In this document: one piece after another, positions 8,197 to 16,061 of the stretch
Layout of the letters: each line of letters opens with the position of its first letter
How positions within the stretch are numbered: position 1 is the first letter of the stretch
NCBI GenBank assembly: GCA_015075185.1
Contig: JABTUW010000003.1
Location: 558,001-622,000, forward strand
Length of the DNA: 64,000 nucleotides
Reading direction: 5' to 3'
DNA from: Anaerolineales bacterium
GTDB lineage: Bacteria; Chloroflexota; Anaerolineae; 4572-78; J111
The notes under the pieces: generated by a model
Databases searched by the model: none
Told to the model about the DNA's origin: nothing
The model's input: the letters and a program-made list of their open reading frames with translations, nothing else
Translations under genes and position numbers: made by a program

Positions 8197-9872
8197 AAAA
8201 TAAGAAATTAGAAATATATATCGCCCTCCTTCTCACTGCCATTGGTTGTGCCCTGCGCCTCTACGCCCTGGAGCGAGAGAGCCTCTGGTTTGACGAGCTG
8301 CTGCAACTGGATATTGCCCAGGGATCGCTCTCAGCCATCCTGCCCCAGTTGCCCCGGCACACGGCTGTCCCTCTCGATTACTTAATTTCGCACTTTTGGA
8401 TTCTGTTGGGCCGCCAAGACGCCTGGGTGCGCCTGCCAGCCGTTATTTTTGGGACGCTGACCCTGCCGCTGGCGTATCAGTTTGGCCGAGCGTTATTCGG
8501 CCGGGGTGAGGGACTGCTGCTGCTGGCCCTGTTGACCGTGTCCCCCTTTCATGTGCGCTACAGCCAGGAGACTCGGCCCTATGCCCTGCTTGTGTTAGGC
8601 GTCATTCTGGCAGGCTATGCTTTGTGGCAGTTTCGAGCAACGGGCCGTCGCCGTTACCTGCTGCTGCTGCAAGTTGGGGTGCTGATTTTTGCGCTGGCGC
8701 ACCTGTTTGCGGTGGTGCTTTTTGTCCCTTTTCTCCTCTGGGCGGCCGCCGACTTTATCTTGGGTGCATCGCGCCGGCAGGCGTTCAGGTCTCTAGTTGC
8801 CTTAGCAGGGACAGGATTTGTGGCCCTGGTGACGCTGCTGGCACTGGGCTATGGCAGCGCTATTTACTATTCAACCCGCGAATTTGGTAAAGCCGTCGCC
8901 GAGCCGGAAAAATTTACCGTCGAAGCCGAGCAAAAACCCAACCAGGGGGCCGGTCCGCAGGTGGACGGCCTTTTTGTGCAGCGTGAGATTTTGACGCCGT
9001 TAGGCGCTGGCGTTTATGAACCAGGCCTGTGGTTATTCAATGGATTGGCCGGGTTGGGCTTACTTTTTTTACTCACCCAAAAAAGATACAGTCTCAGTCT
9101 GCTGCTGGTCCTGTGGCTGATCATTCCGCCTATGGCGATCGTATCATTTTTGGTTTATCGGGGCACCTTTTTCTCGCCGCGTTATATTATCTCAATCCTG
9201 CCCGCTTATCTGGCCTTGCTGACCGCCGGCCTGTTCGCCTTACCGCGCTGGCTCAGATGCGCCGAACCGGGCTGGATTTCAAAAGGGGCTTTGGTGGTAC
9301 TGGGCGGCCTGGTCTTGCTGGCCTCAGTCACCGAATTGAGTGGCCTGTATGCTGAGCAGAAAAACGAGAACTGGCGGCTGGTGAGCCAATTTTTGGCCCA
9401 AAATGCCCAGGCGCATGACGCCGTTATGGCCGTCAACGCCGAGTCAACCCTGAACTGGTATTACCCGCCGGCCCGAGCTGAGGTAAACAGTTTTGACACG
9501 CTGGCGACTATCCAGGCCAAAGTGACCCAGAACCGGCGCAGTTGGGTAATTGTTAGTGTGTTTAGCAATTATCTGGGGGATGAAGTGCTGAAAATCAGGG
9601 CCTGGCTGGGCGAGCAGGGGGCTATTCGCATGGTTTTTGATCCGGTCATTGACGTTTACTACCTGGGGCCAGATACCAACCCGCCGCAGTTGCTCCAGGA
9701 AATCCAGAGCATGGCCCTGCCGGTTGATCATGCCCTCTACGCCAGCCTGGCCCGCGAAAACCGCCGCAACCCCGCGGTAGCTAAACGCTACTACGAGCTG
9801 GCCATTGAACACGTCCCCGACGAGGAAACACGCGCCGAGTATCAAGCGGCCTTAACAGCCCTGGGACGTTAA
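8193..9872 (+). CDS. GT39-like membrane glycosyltransferase (paralogue)
   Basis: A 559-residue close relative of the preceding protein with the same landmarks: 'IGCALRLYALERESLWFDELLQ', 'HTAVPLDYLISHFWI', 'PFHVRYSQETRPYAL', then membrane helices and a soluble tail ending in 'LAIEHVPDEETRAEYQ'. The start overlaps the upstream stop by 4 bases, and this is the last gene of the 3701-9872 operon. The acidic loop after helix 1 ('WFDELLQLD') keeps the catalytic-type Asp/Glu. A heterodimer, or two sequential sugar transfers, is possible. The acceptor is unknown; the operon suggests a modified peptide or envelope glycan. Confidence 0.8.
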   Translation: MKNKKLEIYIALLLTAIGCALRLYALERESLWFDELLQLDIAQGSLSAILPQLPRHTAVPLDYLISHFWILLGRQDAWVRLPAVIFGTLTLPLAYQFGRALFGRGEGLLLLALLTVSPFHVRYSQETRPYALLVLGVILAGYALWQFRATGRRRYLLLLQVGVLIFALAHLFAVVLFVPFLLWAAADFILGASRRQAFRSLVALAGTGFVALVTLLALGYGSAIYYSTREFGKAVAEPEKFTVEAEQKPNQGAGPQVDGLFVQREILTPLGAGVYEPGLWLFNGLAGLGLLFLLTQKRYSLSLLLVLWLIIPPMAIVSFLVYRGTFFSPRYIISILPAYLALLTAGLFALPRWLRCAEPGWISKGALVVLGGLVLLASVTELSGLYAEQKNENWRLVSQFLAQNAQAHDAVMAVNAESTLNWYYPPARAEVNSFDTLATIQAKVTQNRRSWVIVSVFSNYLGDEVLKIRAWLGEQGAIRMVFDPVIDVYYLGPDTNPPQLLQEIQSMALPVDHALYASLARENRRNPAVAKRYYELAIEHVPDEETRAEYQAALTALGR

Positions 9873-9885
9873 CCGATTTAGAATC

Positions 9886-9919
9886 TTCTGGGCCCCGAAC
9901 TCGAGTTCGAGACCCAGAA
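9886..9919. terminator. Hairpin between convergent genes (possible bidirectional terminator)
   Basis: TTCTGGG / CCCAGAA encloses the perfect palindrome CGAACTCGAGTTCG. It lies between convergent transcription units and ends in AAAA on the plus strand, which is TTTT upstream on the other strand. Confidence 0.5.
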
Positions 9920-9930
9920 AAGAGTTACCT

Positions 9931-11247
9931 TCACCTGCTCCAGGAAATCATCCGTTCGTCCACAAAATTGTATTGCAGCGGGATGCCGGCCAGTGTGCCG
10001 GGGGCAAACATGGGTTGCTGGTTGCTGCCATCGGCATTCATGACCCAGATTTCCCACTGCCCGCTGCGGTTAGACAGGAAAGCAAGCTGCGAACCATCGG
10101 GGGACCAGGCCGGCGAGACGTTGTTGCCGGTGTTAGCCAATGACAACCGTTCCCCCGTATCCAGGTTGATCACATCAATTGTCCATTGATCGTTAGCCCC
10201 TTTATGAGCCACGGCTAAGCGGGTTCCGTCGGGCGAGAAGGCCGGGGTGCGATCCAGATTGCCCTCGACCAGGCTCGTTTTGGCATCTTGGTTGATATCA
10301 AGCTGGACCAGGCTGACATCGCCCGAATAAACGACCCGCCAGGGGTTGCTGGGATCCCAGGCCGGACCAAAACTGCTGTAGTCACTGCTCAAGTCCTGAT
10401 ACTCGCCCGTGGTTAAATCGAGCTTGCGCAGTTGCCAGGCCGGCTTGGCCGGCAGTGAATAGCAATACTCATAGCGCTGGCTTTTTTTGTTTCCTGGAAT
10501 GGTGTCCTTGCTAATGTCGTAAGCATCGGGGGGCAAGCCCGCATCGTCGGAATTGTCTTCACTGGAAAACTGGCATTCCCGGGTGATATCTAACCGGCCG
10601 CCGCGCTGCATGTTGAAGACAAGCTGCGTGCCGTCGGGCGACCAGGCGGGGGATTTGGGCTGAGTTCCGGCGTGGACCTGCCGCTCATTGGAGCCATCTA
10701 TATTGATCAGATAAACGCCCTCTGTTGGCCCCCAGCGGGTGAAAGCCACTTGCTGGCCGTCGGGCGAGAGCGCCGGATCAAGGCCGCCGCGAATCAGCAG
10801 CCGCAGGCCGGAGCCGTCGGCATTGACGGTGTAAATATCGCCGCCGCTGCTGGTCATGAAGACCAATTTCCCGCCGCTGCTAACCGAGGCCGTCACCGGG
10901 GCGGCGGGCGGCGCTGTTTGAACCACTGCCATATTATCAAGCGACCCCGATACTTTCGTGTAAGCCGGCAGCGCCGAGATCCAGCCTTTGCTGCCATCCG
11001 CCAAGACAACTTGGACCCAACTCCGATTCGAGTTGGTTCCCACGATTTCAAACATATCGCCCGCTTTGGCGACCTTTTGGATGGTATAATTTATGCCTGG
11101 CCCCTCCCGCACATTGAGCGCCGACGCAATAACCTCCGCTTGGGCTTTAGCTGGCGCGGTCTGGGCCAGGACACCCGTGGCCCCCGGCAGCATCACTGCC
11201 AGCATTGCCACGATAATAAGAGACAAATTTAACAATCTCCAACGCAT
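9931..11247 (-). CDS. Secreted SH3b-TolB/PD40 beta-propeller protein
   Basis: A 438-residue exported protein. The N-terminus is a signal peptide ('LLNLSLIIVAMLAVMLPGATGVLAQ'). Residues about 35-100 form a bacterial SH3 domain ('ALNVREGPGINYTIQKVAKAG', 'GSKGWISALPAY'). The rest is a PD40/TolB-like propeller with repeated 'SPDGTQLVF', 'DPALSPDGQQVAF', 'SPAWSPDGSQLAFLSNRSG' blades and 'NADGSN' turns. Such proteins bind wall material or proteins in the envelope and have no known enzyme activity. A ~40-residue Cys-containing insertion ('RECQFSSEDNSDDAG...') splits one blade. It is related in architecture to the protein at 16062-17813. Confidence 0.8.
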   Translation of the reverse strand: MRWRLLNLSLIIVAMLAVMLPGATGVLAQTAPAKAQAEVIASALNVREGPGINYTIQKVAKAGDMFEIVGTNSNRSWVQVVLADGSKGWISALPAYTKVSGSLDNMAVVQTAPPAAPVTASVSSGGKLVFMTSSGGDIYTVNADGSGLRLLIRGGLDPALSPDGQQVAFTRWGPTEGVYLINIDGSNERQVHAGTQPKSPAWSPDGTQLVFNMQRGGRLDITRECQFSSEDNSDDAGLPPDAYDISKDTIPGNKKSQRYEYCYSLPAKPAWQLRKLDLTTGEYQDLSSDYSSFGPAWDPSNPWRVVYSGDVSLVQLDINQDAKTSLVEGNLDRTPAFSPDGTRLAVAHKGANDQWTIDVINLDTGERLSLANTGNNVSPAWSPDGSQLAFLSNRSGQWEIWVMNADGSNQQPMFAPGTLAGIPLQYNFVDERMISWSR

Positions 11248-11350
11248 CTTAAACTCCTTTATTACCTGTTATGTAAATTATTGGTTACCGACTATATACC
11301 ACACCATACAATACGCGACAAGGAGGCAAAATATTCCCGGCAACTCCGAG

Positions 11351-12175
11351 TTAGGGTAATTGCCGGCGGATATCGGCGGCCAGGTTGAGGTGACTTTCTA
11401 GGGGTAGTTGGACATCGGCAATGAGGGCATAGCCGACATCCCCTGCCTGCCATAACACGGTGCGATGCTGGCCGTTATCGCCGACAAAGAAATTTTGATC
11501 GGCAGCGCGAATTTCGGTTGTAGGGGGAAAGTCGGCCGGGCGTGGAGTAAACATGGTAAGCGAAAGGCGCTCACCGCTGGGGCGTTGGTACAGAATATGG
11601 GCTGTGCCTCGCCGGTGAAGCTCACCCAGGCGAGCGCCGACCAGGGTCCAATCGGCCAGGAGAGGGGCGTCCGCCGAGAATGGGACGCGTTGGTGAAACC
11701 AGCCCCTGATTTCCTGGGGTGATGCAGACACGTCGAGGGCCGGGGTTTGCTCAAAGTAAAGAGCGTGGATATCCGCCAGTTCTACATAGGTCGGCGTTTC
11801 TGGGGGGGAGGAGGGACTTAATCCCCACCAAACTCCACCCAGCAGGACCAGCCAGATTAAGGTGTAGAGGAGTCCGGTGACCGGGCGTAAGGGCTTGGGG
11901 GTAGACCACCAGGCCAGGAATCGCTGCCATCCCGATGGGGACAAAACTGGTTGGGCCAGAGTTGTTTGTACCGTGGCTCGGAGTGAGGCCGGCGCTTGAA
12001 CGTGAGCAAGCCGCTGCTGCAAGCCGGTGCGGAAATACCGTTCGGCTTCCAGCGCGGCGGCCAAGGTGGGGTCGTCGGCCAGCCGGGCTTCAAAAGCCCG
12101 GCGTTCAGCCTCGGCTAACTCTCCATCCAGATAAGCATACAGCATAGGCGAGTCCTTGGGGGATAAGTGGGTCAT
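11351..12175 (-). CDS. Anti-sigma factor (membrane-anchored, RsiW-like)
   Basis: A 274-residue protein with an N-terminal cytosolic segment ('MLYAYLDGELAEAERRAFEARLADDPTLAAAL') typical of the anti-sigma helical domain. The zinc-binding His/Cys of ZAS domains are not evident. One membrane helix ('PVTGLLYTLIWLVLLGGVWWGL', about residues 98-120) leads to an external domain with 'GDVGYALIADVQLP' near the end. Its ATG overlaps the sigma-factor stop (ATGA), so the two are coupled. It should hold the sigma factor at 12172-12732 inactive until an envelope signal arrives. Confidence 0.75.
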   Translation of the reverse strand: MTHLSPKDSPMLYAYLDGELAEAERRAFEARLADDPTLAAALEAERYFRTGLQQRLAHVQAPASLRATVQTTLAQPVLSPSGWQRFLAWWSTPKPLRPVTGLLYTLIWLVLLGGVWWGLSPSSPPETPTYVELADIHALYFEQTPALDVSASPQEIRGWFHQRVPFSADAPLLADWTLVGARLGELHRRGTAHILYQRPSGERLSLTMFTPRPADFPPTTEIRAADQNFFVGDNGQHRTVLWQAGDVGYALIADVQLPLESHLNLAADIRRQLP

Positions 12176-12732
12176 GCCGGATACCCCTTCTCTTTGGCAT
12201 AGGTCAGCAGAAGCTGTCGCAGTTTCTGCCGCCCCCGGTGAAGCCGTGACATGACCGAACCGAGCGGCCAGCCCAGAATCTCGGCCATATCCCGGTAGCT
12301 AAACTCCTCGACATCGGCCAGGAGCACAGCCAGGCGCATTTCGGCGGGTAATTCGGCCAGGGCCTGGGTGACTTCTTCATCCAGCAGATGGTCAAAGAGA
12401 TTTTTGTCCAGCGTCTCCTCGACGACCAACTCCAGGTCATCATCCTCAAGACTAAGAGGAGTAGGATGGGTATCCTGCCAGCGGTAATGATCACTCACGG
12501 TGTGGCGCAAAATGGTGAAAATCCAGGGGCGAAAGTCGGCCTCGCTGCGAAAGGTAGCCTTGGCCCGGATGGCTTTAACCGCGACCTCCTGAACGATGTC
12601 CTCGGCCAGGGCCGGGTCGCCGGTCAGGTAGCGAGCTGTACGGTAGAGGGCATCCAGTTCGGCCAGGAGTAAATGGTTAAAATCCGGAGCGGAGTGCTGG
12701 GGAGATGGGTTCATGAAAGTTGACTCTAGCAC
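12172..12732 (-). CDS. ECF-type RNA polymerase sigma factor
   Basis: A 186-residue ECF sigma factor: region 2 'LDALYRTARYLTGDPALAEDIVQEVAVKA' and 'FRPWIFTILRHTVSDHYR', then region 4 'ALAELPAEMRLAVLLADVEEFSYRDMAEILGWPLGSVMSRLHRGRQKLR' with the helix-turn-helix. A GTG at 12732 has a GGTGAG site; an in-frame ATG lies at 12714. It is followed by its anti-sigma partner in overlapping frame. The target regulon cannot be read from here; the envelope proteins on either side are candidates. Confidence 0.85.
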   Translation of the reverse strand: MLESTFMNPSPQHSAPDFNHLLLAELDALYRTARYLTGDPALAEDIVQEVAVKAIRAKATFRSEADFRPWIFTILRHTVSDHYRWQDTHPTPLSLEDDDLELVVEETLDKNLFDHLLDEEVTQALAELPAEMRLAVLLADVEEFSYRDMAEILGWPLGSVMSRLHRGRQKLRQLLLTYAKEKGYPA

Positions 12733-12801
12733 ACTCTGCTCACCCTGTCCAAATTCCGAGAGGATTAGGTGTGTTCAGAGTTGGGGGCAAGTTTTCATAA
12801 A

Positions 12802-12894
12802 TGCATCCTGAATAGCTCTGAGTGAAACGAAGGGCGTATCGAAGGATGCGCTTATCTCGTCCTTCGATATGGCCTTCGGCCTACTCAGGACGAG
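12802..12894. repeat. Palindromic intergenic repeat (GTATCGAAGGA / TCCTTCGATAT)
   Basis: A hairpin with a GTATCGAAGGA arm and a TCCTTCGATAT arm, flanked by ATCCTGAATAG and CTACTCAGGA ends, lies between the sigma gene and the nucleotidyltransferase gene. The TATCGAAG and TGAGTAGGC words recur in the element at 61386-61536. Confidence 0.6.
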
Positions 12895-12931
12895 ACCAAA
12901 ATCGAACCCACCTGAGGACTGGGTATCCTGC

Positions 12932-14074
12932 TCACCGGCCTGTCACCCGCCTGGCCCAATCCAGCGGCAGCAAAAAATAGGCCAGCCAGGGTGCTTTAGA
13001 CCGAGCCAAGCGGGAATGGTCCAGGGCAATTTCTTCCAGGCTGGGCAGCAGAGCAAAACGAAGGGCCTGGGCAACCTCCCGCGGGCGACCCTCGGTAAAG
13101 TGGAGGGCCTTGAGCAGATAAAGTCCCGCTGGTTTGGGGTTGAGGTGAGAGGTGTTGACCAAATCCCGCGACTCGGCCCAGCGCCGGAAGGAGGGCCACA
13201 CGCGCTTTTGTTGGCTGGTCAGTAGAGAATTGTCGAGGGAATTGGGGAAATACTTTTTTAACAGGACCAGGCCCGGATAGGTAAAGCGCGCTTCAATGGA
13301 ACTTAACAGGGGCAGCGGGTCGCTGAGATGGGGTAACAACAGGGTCAAATCTACCAGGTGAAGCAACCGGCCTTTGCCCTGCCACTGGTGATAAGTGGCA
13401 TGCACCAGCAGATGAAGCCAGAGGACGTCGGGCTGGGGCAGCAGCGCTGGCTCGCCTAACAAACTTCCCGGTAGGGCCTTGCGCCACATCAGCTCGGTCA
13501 GCTCCACCAGCGGCCCGCCGAAGTTTTCCCGGCAGTGCAGGTGGACTTCCAGCTTGCGCGGGTTGTCGGGATGTTCGCCGGTGGTGGAGACGACCTGGCG
13601 GTTGTCGGGCCGGCTGAACTCGGTGTGCTTCCAGTGGGTGACCTCTTGCTCGTAGCCAAGCTGGCCCAGCAGTTGGGCGGCTTGGCTGAAATCTTCCGGT
13701 CGAATGAGCAGATCCAGATCAGCCATGGGACGCAGCGCAGCCTGAGCGTAATAGGCTGTGGACAAGATCGAGCCTTTGAGCGGCATCACCGCAACCTGCT
13801 GCCCGCTGAACAAGGCCAGGATCGCCTTTAATTCGGTGTGCATTTTGGCCAGGCGCTGGCTGTTGAGTTGGTACTGTTCGGCCAGCCAGATTTTTTGAGT
13901 CTCCGGCAGCCAGGGCGTATTGGCCAACTTGGAGTACAACAAGGGGGCGACCCCATGCACCCGGCTGGCAAATTGAAAGGTCTGCCATGTTTCGGCAGAC
14001 CAATCGGAGTCGTGCGGCTCAGGTTGATGGAGCCATTCAGCCAGGGTAGCGCAGAGTTGAGCCAGGAAGGTCAT
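12932..14074 (-). CDS. Nucleotidyltransferase-family protein (NTP_transf_5 type)
   Basis: A 380-residue protein of the uncharacterised nucleotidyltransferase family (PF14907-like). The core 'VMPLKGSILSTAYYAQAALRPMADLDLLI' carries the DLDLL metal-binding pair of the polymerase-beta fold, followed by 'EVHLHCRENFG'. Relatives of this family sit beside lasso-peptide and PqqD/HprK-like genes. In lasso systems nucleotidyltransferase tailoring has been linked to phosphorylated peptides. Here it is the last gene of a minus-strand run: HprK-like kinase, LLM oxidoreductase, nucleotidyltransferase. The link to the operon at 3701-9872 is inference. Confidence 0.75.
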   Translation of the reverse strand: MTFLAQLCATLAEWLHQPEPHDSDWSAETWQTFQFASRVHGVAPLLYSKLANTPWLPETQKIWLAEQYQLNSQRLAKMHTELKAILALFSGQQVAVMPLKGSILSTAYYAQAALRPMADLDLLIRPEDFSQAAQLLGQLGYEQEVTHWKHTEFSRPDNRQVVSTTGEHPDNPRKLEVHLHCRENFGGPLVELTELMWRKALPGSLLGEPALLPQPDVLWLHLLVHATYHQWQGKGRLLHLVDLTLLLPHLSDPLPLLSSIEARFTYPGLVLLKKYFPNSLDNSLLTSQQKRVWPSFRRWAESRDLVNTSHLNPKPAGLYLLKALHFTEGRPREVAQALRFALLPSLEEIALDHSRLARSKAPWLAYFLLPLDWARRVTGR

Positions 14075-14087
14075 TTCTCTGCAATGA

Positions 14088-14969
14088 CTAAAACTCTGCC
14101 ACCGCCGGAATTACTTCCCGGCCAAACTGCTCAAGCGGCGTGATTTCGTGGACGTTGGGCATGTTGAAAATGACATGCTGAATACCCACGCCGGCCAGCC
14201 CGCGGCAGGTCTCGATGACCTGGGCAGCACTCATCGCGCCAGCCGCCAGGTTGACCGTGTCCAGGGCCGTGCGCTCGATTTCGTCGTAGGGCCGGCCGGC
14301 GGCGTCGCAGTGCCGTTTCAACACGTCAAGCTTTTGCCGCAGCGCGTCATGACCATAAGCGGCAAAAAAATTACAGGCGTCGGCGTATTGCGCCACCAAC
14401 CGCAGGGTTTTGTTCTCGCCCATGCCGCCGACCAAAATAGGCGGATGCGGCCGGCTCAGCGGCTGCGGGCTGTTGATCGGCTCGGTCAGGTGGTAATGCT
14501 GGCCCTGGTACGGCTCTCGATTGCCTGACCACAGGTGATGGGCAATTTGGAGCGCTTCCTCCAGCCGCTCGAACCGCTCCTTGAGCGGCGGGAAGGGAAG
14601 GCCCAATCCCACCGCCTCCTGCTCGTTCCAGGCCGCGCCGATGCCCAGGTAGGCCCGCCCGCCGGAAAGCACGTCGAGGGTCGAAACGGTTTTGACCAGG
14701 AGGCCAGGCTGGCGGTAAACCACGCCGGTGACGAGCGTGCCCAGCCTGGCTCGCCGGGTCAGGCCGGCCATATAGTTGAGCGCAGAGTAGCCTTCCAACA
14801 TCGGCTCGTCAGCCGGGCCGATGTACTGGATCTGAAAAAAGTGATCCATGACCCACAGGCTGTAAAAACCGGCATCGTCGGCGGTTCTGGCTATCTCGGC
14901 CAGGCGCGGGCCGATTTCGGCCGGGCCGCCGGGCCAGGTAAAACTGGGAATCTGCAATCCAATCCGCAT
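14088..14969 (-). CDS. LLM-class flavin/F420-dependent oxidoreductase
   Basis: A 293-residue luciferase-like monooxygenase-fold enzyme: 'MRIGLQIPSFTWPGG', 'ADDAGFYSLWVMDHFFQI', 'RARLGTLVTGVVYRQPGLLVKTVSTLDVLSGGRAYLGIGAAWNE', 'RPHPPILVGGMGENKTLRLVAQYADACN'. The pattern matches F420-dependent family members more than FMN-dependent luciferases, but cofactor choice cannot be settled by eye. AAAGGAT lies before the start. It sits 13 bases ahead of the nucleotidyltransferase gene and 40 after the kinase gene, suggesting one transcript. Confidence 0.85.
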   Translation of the reverse strand: MRIGLQIPSFTWPGGPAEIGPRLAEIARTADDAGFYSLWVMDHFFQIQYIGPADEPMLEGYSALNYMAGLTRRARLGTLVTGVVYRQPGLLVKTVSTLDVLSGGRAYLGIGAAWNEQEAVGLGLPFPPLKERFERLEEALQIAHHLWSGNREPYQGQHYHLTEPINSPQPLSRPHPPILVGGMGENKTLRLVAQYADACNFFAAYGHDALRQKLDVLKRHCDAAGRPYDEIERTALDTVNLAAGAMSAAQVIETCRGLAGVGIQHVIFNMPNVHEITPLEQFGREVIPAVAEF

Positions 14970-15009
14970 AATCTTATCCTTTCACTTTGTCTATCGTTAA
15001 TCTAAAAAG

Positions 15010-15948
15010 TTATGCTTCAAAAATAGTCTCTAGTAACTCAACGCCAGCCTGAATATCATCTCCAAAGTAGAGCCGGTAGGTTCTGTGTTGGAACAAACTT
15101 TCAAGACGCTGGGAGTGGTGGGGCAGCTTCATTTCCAGTCCGGTTGCGCCCAGCGGCCAGACTTGCCTGGCCTCGACTGCCTGAATTGGCTCCAGCCGGC
15201 TTTTCCCGCCGGGCAGCCGCTCGACCAAGATAACCGCCTGGGGCTGGGCCGAAACGGTCGTGCTGCCCGGCCGGATATTTTCCAGATTGACTTCCAGTTT
15301 CATTTCGCCGTTGGTTTGCAGCACAGGCTCATAGCCCGCGAGTTCAGGAAATAGCTTCCTGGCATCGGGCAAGAGGTGAAAACTCCAGGGCATGCCCCAC
15401 CACAGATTACGCTGGCTGTCGAGCCAGACCACATCTTCGGCCAGCGCCTGGAAACTGCCGCGGGTGGCGGAGGCATAGGCCAGCGTCGTTTTGCCGCCGC
15501 CGCTCTGCGCCCGCAGCAGCACGGCCCGGCCGTTTTTAGCCAGCGCCGCTCCGTGAACGCCCATCCAGCCCCGCCACTCCAGCATCACAAAAAAAGCCAG
15601 TTCCAAAAAGTGCCAGCGAAAAAAAGCGGGATTGACCAGGGTGGTAGGCGAAAAATACCCAAAGGCAAAACCGTCGGCCAGGTTGGCTACCAGGCTTGAG
15701 TCACGGCCGATGGTTTGGTAAAGGAGCGATCCTTCCAGGCGAAAAGATGGTTGGTCGGGCTGACTGTCATCCCGGTCATAGGCCATCAATCGGAAACGCA
15801 AGTCCGGCGACCCGGCGGGCTGGGCCGGCCCAAAGCGACCAAAGGATGTTTCTGCCGCGGCGATGATGGCTGGACTGTTGCTGCGCAGACGTAAAGTGAA
15901 GCCCATTGGCCGAAACCAGGCTTCCTGACAAGTTTGAGTTTTGCTCAT
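15010..15948 (-). CDS. HprK-like serine kinase
   Basis: A 312-residue protein with an HPr-kinase-type C-terminal domain. The Walker A motif is in 'AVLLRAQSGGGKTTLAYAS' (about residues 176-190) and is followed by 'FQALAEDVVWLD', 'LLPDARKLFPEL' and a C-terminal 'QHRTYRLYFGDDIQAGVELLE'. The N-terminal half is a beta-rich domain with 'GYFSPTTLVNPAFF'. True HprK also acts on HPr, but this subfamily associates with PqqD, asparagine-synthase and nucleotidyltransferase genes, and in some lasso systems a homologue phosphorylates the peptide. The substrate here is unknown. Confidence 0.8.
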   Translation of the reverse strand: MSKTQTCQEAWFRPMGFTLRLRSNSPAIIAAAETSFGRFGPAQPAGSPDLRFRLMAYDRDDSQPDQPSFRLEGSLLYQTIGRDSSLVANLADGFAFGYFSPTTLVNPAFFRWHFLELAFFVMLEWRGWMGVHGAALAKNGRAVLLRAQSGGGKTTLAYASATRGSFQALAEDVVWLDSQRNLWWGMPWSFHLLPDARKLFPELAGYEPVLQTNGEMKLEVNLENIRPGSTTVSAQPQAVILVERLPGGKSRLEPIQAVEARQVWPLGATGLEMKLPHHSQRLESLFQHRTYRLYFGDDIQAGVELLETIFEA

Positions 15949-16061
15949 GAACGGGTCTATAACGGTTTGAATAGATGGATGGGGGATGGAGTTGGTCTCG
16001 CTCGGTCAGGCGAAATTCTAACATAGACCCGGTAACAAAGCAAAGAAGTTGGAACCCTGGA

